Of a stretch of 64,000 bases of DNA, positions 42,803-51,368 are shown piece by piece (position 1 is the first letter of the stretch; each line of letters opens with the position of its first letter). This stretch comes from Clostridiales bacterium Firm_16 (GTDB taxonomy: Bacteria; Bacillota; Clostridia; Saccharofermentanales; Saccharofermentanaceae). The translations under genes and the position numbers were made by a program. The stretch is taken from positions 62,001-126,000 of the forward strand of contig LVAV01000113.1 of NCBI GenBank assembly GCA_001604185.1, read 5' to 3'. The notes under the pieces were generated by a model. That model made no database searches, was not told the origin of the DNA, and was given only the letters and a program-made list of their open reading frames with translations.

Positions 42803-44779
42803 TTGTTAAGCGTACTGGCCGTACAAGTTGCATTTCTTCTTTTTGAGGCGGTTTTCTGTGTGATCGCTGCAATTGTTTCGGCCGTGAAGAACAGTCGGGA
42901 TATAAGATCCAAGCGCGCAGTAACGCTCCTGAACATTCTGGCCGGCGCCCTCATGTTCTCTGATTTTGTGCAGTATATTTCGGAAGGCAAGACGACCCGG
43001 ACCGGGTTCTTCATATATCGCGTCGCCCACTTAAACATCTTCATTCTCTGTTATCTGATCCTGCTGGCGTATCTGATGTATCTTTCAGGCACGTTACTGG
43101 TCGATCTGGAAAAAAGACAGTACAAGATCCCGTGTAAGATCCGTATGCTCGTATGCACCATACTCTGCTATCTGGGAATGGTATTGGTACTGATCTCCCA
43201 GTTCACAGGTATTTTCTATACCATTGACGAGTTCAATATTTACCATCGAGGCCGGTATTTCTTCGTGTCCGTCCTGATCCCGGTGGCGGTCATGATCATC
43301 ATCGTGTCGATCCTCATCCAGAGCAGAGGGCAGATGGGAAAGAACCGCTTTGTGACTATGTTTTCCTATATCCTGTTGACTTTGCTCGGTCTGGCTGTCC
43401 AGCTTGTCCTGGCGGATTTCGTCTATATGGATCTGGGTATCGCGATCTCCATCCAGATCATGTTCATTGAGAATATCATTCACCAGAACCGGGAGATCCG
43501 ACGGGCAGAACGTACGGATATACGAACGGGCCTTGCCAACGAACACAGTTGTATCGAGTGGATCCGTACCCTCCGCGGCTCGGAGAAACTGGAAGAATAT
43601 GCTTCGGTATCCTTTAATCTGACCAAGTTTGCCTTGATCAACCGAAGATACGGAATCGAAACAGGAAACGAGATCCTCAATATCTATGCGAAAACTTTTG
43701 CCGAAGAACTGGACGAAGATGAGATCCTGGGCAGACAGCACGGAGACCAGTTTGTGGCTATCGTGAAGAAGAGTAATCTGCCCAAGCTGCTGGATATTCT
43801 TTCAGGTCAGAAGATCTCCTTCAAGAACACCATGACGGGTGCGATCCAGGAAGAAGTAGTGTCCGCGAAAGTCGGCGTATATGAGATCGAGAGCAGTGAG
43901 ATCATCGCAGAAGATGTCATCACCTATGCCGGCACGGCGCTGGACCACGCCCGTTCCATGAGCGGCCGACCGGTGGTCTATATGACCCGTGAACTGATGG
44001 AGTCCCAGGAAGAGAGAAAGCGTTTCGAGATCGAGATCCGCAAAGCCCTGGCCAAAGGAGAATTTGTTCCGTATTACCAGCCCAAGGTCAACAGTACCGG
44101 CGGGAAGCTCTGCGGTGCAGAAGCACTCTCCCGCTGGAACCGTAAAGGGGAGATAGTGGGACCTTCTGCTTTTATCCCCTTCATGGAAATGAACGATACC
44201 ATCTGCGAACTAGACCTGCATATCCTGAAGTCGGTCTGCGAAGATATCCGGAAATGGCAGGAGGAAGGTATCCCGGTGGTGCCGGTCTCCGTGAATTTCT
44301 CCAGAAGAAATCTGGCAGATCCGCAGATCACCGAGAAGATCGACAGCATTGTAACCGAGAAGGGAATCAAGAAAGAACTGATCGAGATCGAGATTACAGA
44401 GACCATAGACGAATTCCCCATCAGTGTTCTCAAAGAATTCGTTGATTCGCTGCATGCGAAAGGATTCTCTGTTTCCATCGACGATTTCGGCTGCGCCAGT
44501 TCCTCCCTTGCACTTCTTCGGGAAGTCCCCTTCGATACGATGAAGATCGATAAGGGCTTCATCGACCATGACCATCCGAAGGATCTGACGATCCTGGACC
44601 ATATCGTAAAGATGGCCCAGGCCATCGGATTGACAATCGTAGCAGAAGGTGTGGAATCCCGTTCTCAGGTAGATACGCTTCAGTCATTCGGTGTGGCGAT
44701 CATCCAGGGATACTTCTATGACCGTCCGCTTCCGCGGGAAGAAATGCGCAAGCGCATTCAGTCACCGACCTACTCCTGA
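42803..44779 (+). CDS. Membrane EAL phosphodiesterase with degenerate GGDEF domain
   Basis: 658 residues from the TTG at 42803, which has GGGGAGG 8 bases upstream; an ATG 23 codons earlier (42734) has no ribosome binding site and lies almost at the predicted transcription start. About seven membrane helices (residues 1-225) precede a GGDEF domain whose signature is GRQHGDQFVAIV, so cyclase activity is unlikely, and an EAL domain with GAEALSRWN near 439, EITETIDE, DDFGCASSSLALL and KIDKGFIDH, which appears intact. The protein is therefore probably a cyclic-di-GMP phosphodiesterase. It converges with the flavodoxin gene, 17 bases from its stop. Confidence 0.87.
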   Translation: MLSVLAVQVAFLLFEAVFCVIAAIVSAVKNSRDIRSKRAVTLLNILAGALMFSDFVQYISEGKTTRTGFFIYRVAHLNIFILCYLILLAYLMYLSGTLLVDLEKRQYKIPCKIRMLVCTILCYLGMVLVLISQFTGIFYTIDEFNIYHRGRYFFVSVLIPVAVMIIIVSILIQSRGQMGKNRFVTMFSYILLTLLGLAVQLVLADFVYMDLGIAISIQIMFIENIIHQNREIRRAERTDIRTGLANEHSCIEWIRTLRGSEKLEEYASVSFNLTKFALINRRYGIETGNEILNIYAKTFAEELDEDEILGRQHGDQFVAIVKKSNLPKLLDILSGQKISFKNTMTGAIQEEVVSAKVGVYEIESSEIIAEDVITYAGTALDHARSMSGRPVVYMTRELMESQEERKRFEIEIRKALAKGEFVPYYQPKVNSTGGKLCGAEALSRWNRKGEIVGPSAFIPFMEMNDTICELDLHILKSVCEDIRKWQEEGIPVVPVSVNFSRRNLADPQITEKIDSIVTEKGIKKELIEIEITETIDEFPISVLKEFVDSLHAKGFSVSIDDFGCASSSLALLREVPFDTMKIDKGFIDHDHPKDLTILDHIVKMAQAIGLTIVAEGVESRSQVDTLQSFGVAIIQGYFYDRPLPREEMRKRIQSPTYS

Positions 44780-44796
44780 CGACTGGTCGATTGATA

Positions 44797-45222
44797 TCAG
44801 ACAGACAGATCAGATCCGAGTTTTTTGCAAGCGCGGATTGCCTCATCATCAGGGGCTTCGTTGCAGATAACGAAATCGGAAACGAGGTTCGCGCCGGCAG
44901 TTTTGCAGCGTTCTTCCCAAGATCTCATCCATTCTCCGTCGCCCCATCCGTAAGACCCGAAGAGTGCGATCTTCTTTCCGTTCAGAGAAGATTCGAGTTC
45001 AGAGAACATCGGTTCAAACTCGGATTCCTCCAGTTCCTCTGCACCCATAGCCGGGCATCCAAAGGCGACAGCGTCAAATTCGGAGAGTTTGTCGGAATTG
45101 AACTCGGATGACGTGAGGATAGAAGCCTCCGATCCTGCATCTGTGACGCCAATGGCGATGGCCTTTGCCATTTCCTCGGTGTTGCCTGTGCCGCTCCAGT
45201 AAACGATTGCGATTTTGCTCAT
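44797..45222 (-). CDS. Flavodoxin
   Basis: 141 residues, the standard length of short-chain clostridial flavodoxins. The phosphate loop is YWSGTGNTEEMA, the FMN-flanking loops are GCPAMGAEELEE and FGSYGWGDGEWM. Carries electrons in place of ferredoxin when iron is scarce. The ATG at 45222 has GAAAGGA upstream; the open frame reaches further but without family similarity. It lies 32 bases downstream of the DUF3793 gene in the same operon, under a promoter overlapped by a GTTAG-N6-CTAAC operator, which fits repression by a metal-sensing regulator. Confidence 0.95.
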   Translation of the reverse strand: MSKIAIVYWSGTGNTEEMAKAIAIGVTDAGSEASILTSSEFNSDKLSEFDAVAFGCPAMGAEELEESEFEPMFSELESSLNGKKIALFGSYGWGDGEWMRSWEERCKTAGANLVSDFVICNEAPDDEAIRACKKLGSDLSV

Positions 45223-45254
45223 ATGATAATCCTTTCTATGATAACTTGTGTATA

Positions 45255-45833
45255 TTACAGACCTGAAACGAGTAGTTGTTCCAGGGAACTGCCTTCTTTT
45301 AAACGCCTTAGATAGCAGGCGGTGCACTGCCTGTATCTTTTAAAGAGTTTTTCGGCCTTGTCGGGTTCCGAGTAGACTTTCCAGCATCCCTTGCATGCAA
45401 ACGCACAGTTCGGATTCCAGATGAAACCTTCCACGTCTTTGGGAGGATATCCCAGAAAAAGTCCAATCTCGTGAGGAAAAGAGCTTCCCTCACGAAGTCT
45501 ACTGCAGAGATGTAGGATGCAGTGTGTCGTATCAGAGGAACTATATCCGAATCTATTCAGGATCCTTGCCGCAAGAGGATCCTGAAGATCCTGCTTTAAG
45601 CAGTTCGGACGATACAGATACAGAAGCGCGAAGTCATCTGTTTTCTTAAGAGGGATGAGGAGAAGACCGGATGAACGGAACTTGCGGTTGAGGTCACATA
45701 TTTCTGAGATCAGACTGCAAGGAGAAAAACCTCGAAGGGAGAAGAGACTTCCTGTTTTTAGTCCGGCAAGTGTAGGAGCACACTGCTCAACGACACGTTT
45801 CTCAAGAAGTGAAATATGGTTTTTATTCTTCAC
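45255..45833 (-). CDS. DUF3793 family protein
   Basis: 192 residues from GTG 45833, which has GAGGAGGAG about 6 bases upstream. Conserved family features include the start LEKRVVEQCAPTLAGLKTGSLFS, LLYLYRP, LHLCSRLREGSSFPHEIGLFLGYPPKDVEGFI and a Cys-rich CAFACKGCWKVYS followed by CTACYLR. The four to six cysteines could bind a metal or cluster. In Clostridia this family is often next to flavodoxin and iron transport genes; function unknown. First gene of the operon with flavodoxin. Confidence 0.85.
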   Translation of the reverse strand: MKNKNHISLLEKRVVEQCAPTLAGLKTGSLFSLRGFSPCSLISEICDLNRKFRSSGLLLIPLKKTDDFALLYLYRPNCLKQDLQDPLAARILNRFGYSSSDTTHCILHLCSRLREGSSFPHEIGLFLGYPPKDVEGFIWNPNCAFACKGCWKVYSEPDKAEKLFKRYRQCTACYLRRLKEGSSLEQLLVSGL

Positions 45834-45872
45834 TGGTCTCCTCCTCGATTTATTAGACATGAACGGCTTGCG

Positions 45873-45888
45873 GTTAGCCACGGCTAAC
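45873..45888. promoter_or_regulatory. Operator 1, GTTAG-N6-CTAAC palindrome
   Basis: GTTAGCCACGGCTAAC, perfect 7-bp arms around AC. It abuts the -10 box of the DUF3793/flavodoxin promoter, a position suited to repression. Confidence 0.75.
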
Positions 45889-45915
45889 TATATCACGACA
45901 AAATGATAGTGTCAA
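45887..45915 (-). promoter_or_regulatory. Promoter of the DUF3793-flavodoxin operon
   Basis: On the minus strand perfect TTGACA (45915-45910), 17-bp spacer, TATAGT (45892-45887). Operator 1 overlaps its downstream edge. Confidence 0.8.
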
Positions 45916-45951
45916 GCAAGTCACGGAAGCTGAAATTTCAGGAAAATAAAA

Positions 45952-45967
45952 GTTAGCAAAAACTAAC
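45952..45967. promoter_or_regulatory. Operator 2, GTTAG-N6-CTAAC palindrome
   Basis: GTTAGCAAAAACTAAC, ending 9 bp upstream of the -35 box of the rightward promoter and 36 bp upstream of the leftward one. Confidence 0.7.
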
Positions 45968-45976
45968 TAAAAAGTG

Positions 45977-46005
45977 TTGACAGCGCAATTTTGCTCTGCT
46001 ACAAT
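45977..46005 (+). promoter_or_regulatory. Promoter for the phosphoglycerate mutase leader
   Basis: Perfect TTGACA (45977-45982), 17-bp spacer, TACAAT (46000-46005); start about 46012. It is bracketed by operators 2 and 3. Confidence 0.85.
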
Positions 46006-46013
46006 CTGTCATG

Positions 46014-46029
46014 GTTAGCGGATGCTAAC
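46014..46029. promoter_or_regulatory. Operator 3, GTTAG-N6-CTAAC palindrome
   Basis: GTTAGCGGATGCTAAC, flanked by matching G and C (18-bp palindrome), at about +3 to +18 of the rightward transcript. Confidence 0.75.
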
Positions 46030-46197
46030 CAGTTTGTGTTCCTTGATATTATACCTGACGAAGATGAGACATTGCATCTTTCCAACAGTGATGACCAACT
46101 CCCCTTTCTTAATGTTATCGGTGTGTGTCCCGTCTTCCTGCAAGCATCTTTATTGCTACCACTTTCATGCTTGCAACAGTATAAACAGGTATTGATC

Positions 46198-46234
46198 GAA
46201 GCGCCGCGGTTCAACGGGCTGCGGCGCTTCTTTT
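46198..46234 (+). terminator. Intrinsic terminator in the leader of the mutase gene
   Basis: GAAGCGCCGC (46198-46207) pairs perfectly with GCGGCGCTTC (46221-46230), followed by TTTT. It ends 21 bases before the start codon. Confidence 0.75.
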
Positions 46235-46255
46235 AAGGACGAAAGGAGATTACTT

Positions 46256-47002
46256 ATGATGAAACTTGTTTTGATCCGTCACGGTGAAAGTGAATGGAAT
46301 AAACTCAACCTCTTTACCGGATGGACAGATGTCGATCTAAGTGAAAAAGGAAGAGAAGAGGCAAGAAATGCAGGAAGAACCCTGAAGGCAGAAGGATATG
46401 ACTTTGACATCTGCTTTACTTCTTATCTTAAGCGTGCGATCCATACGTTGAATATCACGCTCGACGAGATGGATCGTGCCTGGCTTCCTGTCGAAAAGTC
46501 CTGGAAACTCAATGAACGTCACTACGGTGCGCTTCAGGGACTGAATAAGTCGGAGACTGCGGAGAAGTACGGTGAAGAGCAGGTCAAGATCTGGAGACGT
46601 TCTTTTGACGTCAAACCGCCGGAACTGGAAGTCTCTGATGAAAGATCCGCGATCCATCAGGCAATGTACAGGAATGTTGATGCGTCTTTGCTTCCCGCAC
46701 ATGAGAGCCTCGAGACAACGATCGAACGAGTAGTTCCTTACTTCGAGGAAGTAATCAAGCCTGAGATGAAGGCCGGAAAACGTGTCGTGATTGCGGCACA
46801 CGGTAATTCACTCCGTGCTCTGGTGAAGTACTTCGATAACTTAAGCAACGAAGAGATCATCGGGGTCAATATCCCGACAGCAGTTCCACTGGTCTACGAA
46901 TTCGATGATGATTTCAAAGTCATCCGGAGTTACTACCTCGGCGATCAGGAAGCACTGAAAGCGAAGATGGAAGCGGTCGCCAATCAGGGAAAGAAGAAAT
47001 GA
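46256..47002 (+). CDS. gpmA: 2,3-bisphosphoglycerate-dependent phosphoglycerate mutase
   Basis: 248 residues, typical for dPGM. The catalytic RHGESEWN with the phospho-His is at the start, [14 protein letters not shown] follows, then [14 protein letters not shown] and the second catalytic His in [13 protein letters not shown]. It interconverts 3- and 2-phosphoglycerate in glycolysis without a metal, in contrast to the manganese-dependent iPGM common in Clostridia. AAAGGAG lies 7 bases before the ATG. Its control region has operators 2 and 3 and a terminator in the leader, so expression seems tied to metal status; this fits a metal-sparing isoenzyme. Confidence 0.95.
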   Translation: MMKLVLIRHGESEWNKLNLFTGWTDVDLSEKGREEARNAGRTLKAEGYDFDICFTSYLKRAIHTLNITLDEMDRAWLPVEKSWKLNERHYGALQGLNKSETAEKYGEEQVKIWRRSFDVKPPELEVSDERSAIHQAMYRNVDASLLPAHESLETTIERVVPYFEEVIKPEMKAGKRVVIAAHGNSLRALVKYFDNLSNEEIIGVNIPTAVPLVYEFDDDFKVIRSYYLGDQEALKAKMEAVANQGKKK

Positions 47003-47125
47003 TCCGGTGACTGCATTTGAGACTGTGTATTTCTGGCATCCGGCTTTTCCGAAGTGATATCGGATCATCACGATACCAAGCCCTGGATCGCTGTACTTGC
47101 AAAGAAGTAAACATTTTAATTTGCG

Positions 47126-47141
47126 GTTAGCGATATCTAAC
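47126..47141. promoter_or_regulatory. Operator 4, GTTAG-N6-CTAAC palindrome
   Basis: GTTAGCGATATCTAAC, extended by CG on both sides (47124-47143). It lies 35 bp before the first ABC gene of the uptake operon. No strong promoter boxes were found around it. Confidence 0.72.
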
Positions 47142-47175
47142 CGATAAAACTACATAATCTAACGGAGGAGATTAT

Positions 47176-49002
47176 ATGAAAAAGAGAGGATTGTTTTCCT
47201 GGATCCTTGAGTTTGCGGGAAGAAAACGTACATTTTTCGGTGGCAGTGTCATGCTCGCCATCTTTGGTGTTGCAGCGTCTTTCGTTCCGTACCTCATTAT
47301 TTCGAAGATCGTTGAACAGCTTCTGGCCGGAAACGACGACTGGGATTTCTACCTCAAGCAGGTGCTTCTTATGGGCGTGTTCTGGGTCATCCGAATGACA
47401 CTGCATTCACTGTCGACATCGCTTTCTCACGTGGCAACATTTACAGTTCTTGGAGGAATCCGAACACAGCTTTGTGAGAAGCTTTCACGTATCCCGCTCG
47501 GATCGGTGCTCGATGACAACAGCGGAAGCTACAAGAACATCATCGTGGAGCGTGTCGACTCGATGGAGACGACGCTGGCGCATATCGTGCCGGAGTTTAC
47601 CGCGAACCTTCTGCTTCCGGTCGTGATGTTTATTTACCTTGTGACGATCGACTGGAGACTCGGTCTCAGCAACCTGATCGGTGCTGCGATCGGCCTCGTG
47701 TTCATGGCCGTCATGATGTATAAGAGCCGTGGCGGTTATGAACTGTCGGTACAGAAAACAAAGAAACTGAACGATACTGCTGTCGAGTACATCAACGGTA
47801 TCGAAGTCATCAAGGCATTCGGTAAGACCGGCGGTTCTTACGAAAAGTTCGTTGTCGCCGCAAGAGAGGGCGCGGATGTTTTCATCGACTGGATGAGAAG
47901 ATGTATCTGGCCGCAGTCGGGCACGATGTCCTTCCTGCCGGCGACTTTCCTGGGTGTGCTTCCGGTGGGACTTCTGCTGGTAAGAAACGGCACGCTGACA
48001 CCTGTTGATTTCATCACGGGCATCATCCTTTCCGCGGGCCTGATCACACCGCTGGTCGTTGCGTTCTCTTATACAGATGACCTTCTCAAGATGAAGACGA
48101 TCTTCGGAGAAGTTACGGAGATTCTCGAAAGGGACGACATGGAGAGACCTTCGGTCGTCAGAGAAACACCTTCGGGTTCCGATATCGAACTGAAAGATGT
48201 CCGCTTCACATACAAGGATCAGGAAGTCCTTCACGGAATCAATATGAAGATCAAGCAGGGCGAAGTGGCCGCGATCGTTGGTCCTTCCGGATCCGGCAAA
48301 AGCACTATCGCGAGACTGATCGATTCCCTGTGGGATGTGGATTCCGGCTCGATCACATATGGCGGTGTCGATATCCGGAAACTTCCGCTGACATACTATG
48401 CCGGGAAAATCGCGTACGTCGCACAGGATAACTATCTTTTCGATCTGTCGGTAAAAGAGAATATCCGTCTCGGCCGTGCGGGAGCTTCTGATGAAGATGT
48501 ATATAACGCGGCGAAAGCGACTGGGTGCCACGAGTTTATCCTTGGTCTGGAAAACGGATATGACACGATCGTCGGTGGTGCCGGCGGACATCTGTCCGGT
48601 GGTGAGCGTCAGAGGATCTGTATTGCCAGAGCGATGCTTAAAGACGCGCCGGTCGTTATCCTCGACGAAGCGACGGCCTATACCGACCCGGAAAATGAAG
48701 CGCTGGTACAGTCCAGTGTGGCCAAACTCGTAAAGGGAAGGACCCTGATCGTTATCGCGCACCGTCTCTCTACGATCGTCGACGCGGACAAGATATTTGT
48801 GATCAATGACGGAAACGTCGAGGCTGTCGGTACGCAGGAAGAACTCCTTGAAAACTGCGAACTTTATAAGAAGATGTGGGAAGCACACAGTATGGCGAAG
48901 GATGAAGACGAAGACGCAGTTGCGGAAGCAATCTCCGCAGTGAAAATGTCGGAGGTATCTGGTACGAGTGCTTTTACCAAGGAGGTGGCCGCACATGTTT
49001 AA
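47176..49002 (+). CDS. ABC transporter (exporter fold, IrtA/YbtP-like), subunit 1
   Basis: 608 residues: six-helix membrane domain (about 15-310) plus ATPase with Walker A GPSGSGKST, signature LSGGERQRICIARAM, Walker B VILDEATAYTDPENE and switch His IAHRLSTI. The DPENE ending of the D-loop is a feature I associate with IrtAB/YbtPQ-type siderophore importers, which have an exporter fold but import. A charged C-terminal tail of about 30 residues follows. ACGGAGGAG precedes the ATG. Operator 4 is immediately upstream. Import of a metal chelate or haem-like compound is inferred from context. Confidence 0.88.
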   Translation: MKKRGLFSWILEFAGRKRTFFGGSVMLAIFGVAASFVPYLIISKIVEQLLAGNDDWDFYLKQVLLMGVFWVIRMTLHSLSTSLSHVATFTVLGGIRTQLCEKLSRIPLGSVLDDNSGSYKNIIVERVDSMETTLAHIVPEFTANLLLPVVMFIYLVTIDWRLGLSNLIGAAIGLVFMAVMMYKSRGGYELSVQKTKKLNDTAVEYINGIEVIKAFGKTGGSYEKFVVAAREGADVFIDWMRRCIWPQSGTMSFLPATFLGVLPVGLLLVRNGTLTPVDFITGIILSAGLITPLVVAFSYTDDLLKMKTIFGEVTEILERDDMERPSVVRETPSGSDIELKDVRFTYKDQEVLHGINMKIKQGEVAAIVGPSGSGKSTIARLIDSLWDVDSGSITYGGVDIRKLPLTYYAGKIAYVAQDNYLFDLSVKENIRLGRAGASDEDVYNAAKATGCHEFILGLENGYDTIVGGAGGHLSGGERQRICIARAMLKDAPVVILDEATAYTDPENEALVQSSVAKLVKGRTLIVIAHRLSTIVDADKIFVINDGNVEAVGTQEELLENCELYKKMWEAHSMAKDEDEDAVAEAISAVKMSEVSGTSAFTKEVAAHV

Positions 49003-50731
49003 GATGGTACAGAAGTTCTTCGGATTCTGCAGCAGGAAGAACAGGAATAAATTCTATAAATCCGCAGCGCTTGGTGTCCTCGAGGCGATGTTCACGGCCA
49101 TGAGGATCCCGGCAGCATTCTTCGCGATCAAGGCGGTGCTTGCGGACGATGTTACTACGCAGTCGATCCTGATCGTTATCGGTCTGATGCTCGTCAGCAC
49201 TCTCGGAAAGATGGCCGTTAACCGTTTCTCCTCGATGCTTCAGACAGAAGCGGGTTACGATACCTGTGCGCTGAAAAGAATCGAGATCGGCGAACACTTG
49301 AGATATCTTCCGATGGGATACTTTAACGACACAAGTCTCGGTCACATCACATCGGTCGCGACCAACACCATGGAGCAGGTCGGAGATATCGCGACTCGCG
49401 CCATCATGATGGTCCTGCAGGGAAGTATCACGACCGTGGTCGTTATCCTTTTCATGTTTATCTTCGATTATCGGATCGGTCTGATTGCGATTCTCGGCCT
49501 CGGAATCTTCCTTCTGGTCAATCAGTGGACCAACCATTCTGTCGCTAAAGTTGCCGATGAGAAACTTGCATCTGACAAGGATATGGTCGGTGTCATTCTC
49601 GAATACATCCAGGGCATTTCCGAGATCCGGAATTACAACATTATCAGCCAGAACCAGTCCCGTCTGAATAAGGCGATCGACCGTAAAAAGAGGGCCGATA
49701 TCGCAGCGGAACTGGCAGCAATTCCTGCAGTAGGCGTGCAGATGCTGATCAGTAAACTGTCCGGTGTTGCGATCGCTGGCGCATCCCTCTGGTTCTACTT
49801 TGACGGAAGTATGGAACTTGAACACACGATCACGATGCTTCTGTGCTCCTTCATGATCTTCGAATCCATGGATCTGGCAGGTATCTATACGGCACTTCTA
49901 AAGGTCATCGGTAAGGGCGTGGACCTGGCCAACGAGATCCTCGAGACCGAGCAGATGGATATCGACGGAGAAGATATTAAACCGGAAAACAGAGACATCC
50001 ATCTGGAGCATGTTTCCTTCGCGTACGAGAACAGAAAGATCATTGACGATGTCACACTCGATATCAAGGAGAATACGACCACGGCGATCGTCGGACCTTC
50101 CGGTGGCGGTAAGACCACGATCACTTCTCTGATCGCACGTTTCTGGGATGTACAGGAAGGTGAAGTCACGATCGGCGGAAGAAACGTAAAGGACTACAGC
50201 TTCGACTCGCTGATGGAGCAGTTCAGTTTCGTGTTCCAGAGAGTATATCTCTTTGAGGATACGATCGCGAATAACATCCGTTTCGGACGTCCGGAGGCAT
50301 CGATGGAAGAAGTCATTGACGCGGCGAAGAAGGCTGCATGCCATGACTTCATCATGGAGCTTCCAGATGGATATGACACGGTTGTAGGCGAGGGCGGTGC
50401 GACACTGTCCGGAGGTGAGAAGCAGAGGATCGCGATTGCAAGAGCCATTATGAAAGACGCGCCGATCATCATCCTCGATGAGGCGACGGCGAATGTCGAT
50501 CCGGAAAATGAAAAAGAACTGACCCAGGCGATCGATAATCTCACGAAGCAGAAGACGATCATCATGATCGCGCACCGTTTAAAGACCGTAAGACACGCTG
50601 ACCAGATCATCGTGGTCGACAAGGGACGCATCGTGCAGAAGGGTAAGCATGATGATCTCGTCAATCAGGAAGGTATTTATAAGAACTTCATCACCGGAAG
50701 AAAACAGGCAGTCAGCTGGAAGATCGGCTGA
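48995..50731 (+). CDS. ABC transporter (exporter fold, IrtB/YbtQ-like), subunit 2
   Basis: 578 residues. Membrane domain about 1-300; ATPase with GPSGGGKTT, LSGGEKQRIAIARAI, ILDEATANVDPENE and IAHRLKTV, all intact, so both ATP sites of the heterodimer should work. ATG 48995 has AAGGAGG 9 bases upstream and overlaps the end of subunit 1 by 8 bases. Partner of subunit 1. Confidence 0.9.
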   Translation: MFKMVQKFFGFCSRKNRNKFYKSAALGVLEAMFTAMRIPAAFFAIKAVLADDVTTQSILIVIGLMLVSTLGKMAVNRFSSMLQTEAGYDTCALKRIEIGEHLRYLPMGYFNDTSLGHITSVATNTMEQVGDIATRAIMMVLQGSITTVVVILFMFIFDYRIGLIAILGLGIFLLVNQWTNHSVAKVADEKLASDKDMVGVILEYIQGISEIRNYNIISQNQSRLNKAIDRKKRADIAAELAAIPAVGVQMLISKLSGVAIAGASLWFYFDGSMELEHTITMLLCSFMIFESMDLAGIYTALLKVIGKGVDLANEILETEQMDIDGEDIKPENRDIHLEHVSFAYENRKIIDDVTLDIKENTTTAIVGPSGGGKTTITSLIARFWDVQEGEVTIGGRNVKDYSFDSLMEQFSFVFQRVYLFEDTIANNIRFGRPEASMEEVIDAAKKAACHDFIMELPDGYDTVVGEGGATLSGGEKQRIAIARAIMKDAPIIILDEATANVDPENEKELTQAIDNLTKQKTIIMIAHRLKTVRHADQIIVVDKGRIVQKGKHDDLVNQEGIYKNFITGRKQAVSWKIG

Positions 50732-50771
50732 ACAGTTAAGCAAAATGAAAATGTCCTCAGGAGGGGTATAT

Positions 50772-51368
50772 ATGAGTAACAGTAGTAACAAACTTCAGGC
50801 AAAAGACTTTATCACGATCGGTATATTTACCGCGCTTCTTTTCGTGGTAGAATTCGCATGCGGTATGCTCGGATTCATCCATCCGTACATCGTCGCGTCC
50901 TATGTGATCATGATCCCGCTCGTCGGCTCGGTCCCGATGATGCTTTTCTACACGAAGGTCGAGAAGTTCGGCATGATCTCTATCATGTCGGTCCTTATGG
51001 CGATCATCATGTTCGTCACAGGTATGGGCTATCTCGGAGCACCTCTCATTATCGCATCCGGTGTGATCGCAGATCTGATCGCGAAGTCCGGAAAATACAA
51101 GAGTGCTAAGAAGACCATATTCAGCCACGGTGTATTCTGTCTTTGGATCTGCGCGAATTATTTCCCGGTCGTTGTGACAGCGGATTCCTACAGACAGGAT
51201 CTGCTCGATGGCGGTTATTCCAAAGAATACTGCGATAACCTTTTCCGCGCGATCAACAGTCGTACGTTCGCCGTGCTTCTGATACTGTGCTTCGTATTCG
51301 GTCTGATCGGTGCTTTGATCGGAAAAGCAGTCGTTAAGAAACACTTCGAGAAAGCCGGTATTGTGTAA
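50772..51368 (+). CDS. ECF transporter substrate-binding (S) component, Trep_Strep/MptD-like
   Basis: 198 residues with about five to six membrane helices (for example TIGIFTALLFVVEFACGMLGFI, SVPMMLFY, MISIMSVLMAIIMFVTGMGYL, GAPLIIASGVIADLIAKSG and ILCFVFGLIGALIGKAVV). Length and the A/G-rich GYLGAPLIIASGVIADL segment match the Trep_Strep/MptD-type S components. It decides substrate specificity, which is not known for the family. AGGAGGGG precedes the ATG at 50772; the T gene overlaps its stop by one base. Confidence 0.82.
   Translation: MSNSSNKLQAKDFITIGIFTALLFVVEFACGMLGFIHPYIVASYVIMIPLVGSVPMMLFYTKVEKFGMISIMSVLMAIIMFVTGMGYLGAPLIIASGVIADLIAKSGKYKSAKKTIFSHGVFCLWICANYFPVVVTADSYRQDLLDGGYSKEYCDNLFRAINSRTFAVLLILCFVFGLIGALIGKAVVKKHFEKAGIV

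Larger units (their letters stand above)
46012..46234 (+). ncRNA. About 220-nt C-rich leader or small RNA under metal-type operators
   Basis: From the predicted start at 46012 the transcript runs to an intrinsic terminator ending at 46234, all before the mutase gene. It contains an 8-bp hairpin (GCAAGCAT 46140-46147, ATGCTTGC 46167-46174) with a pyrimidine-rich 19-nt loop, and single-stranded C-rich patches such as ACTCCCCTTTCTT (46098-46110) that could pair with Shine-Dalgarno sequences. An alternative is a 43-codon frame from ATG 46064 to 46195 rich in Cys and His (SCKHLYCYHFHAC), but it has no ribosome binding site. Either a metal-responsive regulatory RNA or an attenuating leader is possible. 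Confidence 0.5.

Noticed and set aside
45991-46236. An 81-codon frame covering the gpmA leader
   Set aside because: Its start lies upstream of the predicted transcription start, it has no ribosome binding site, and it runs through the terminator hairpin.
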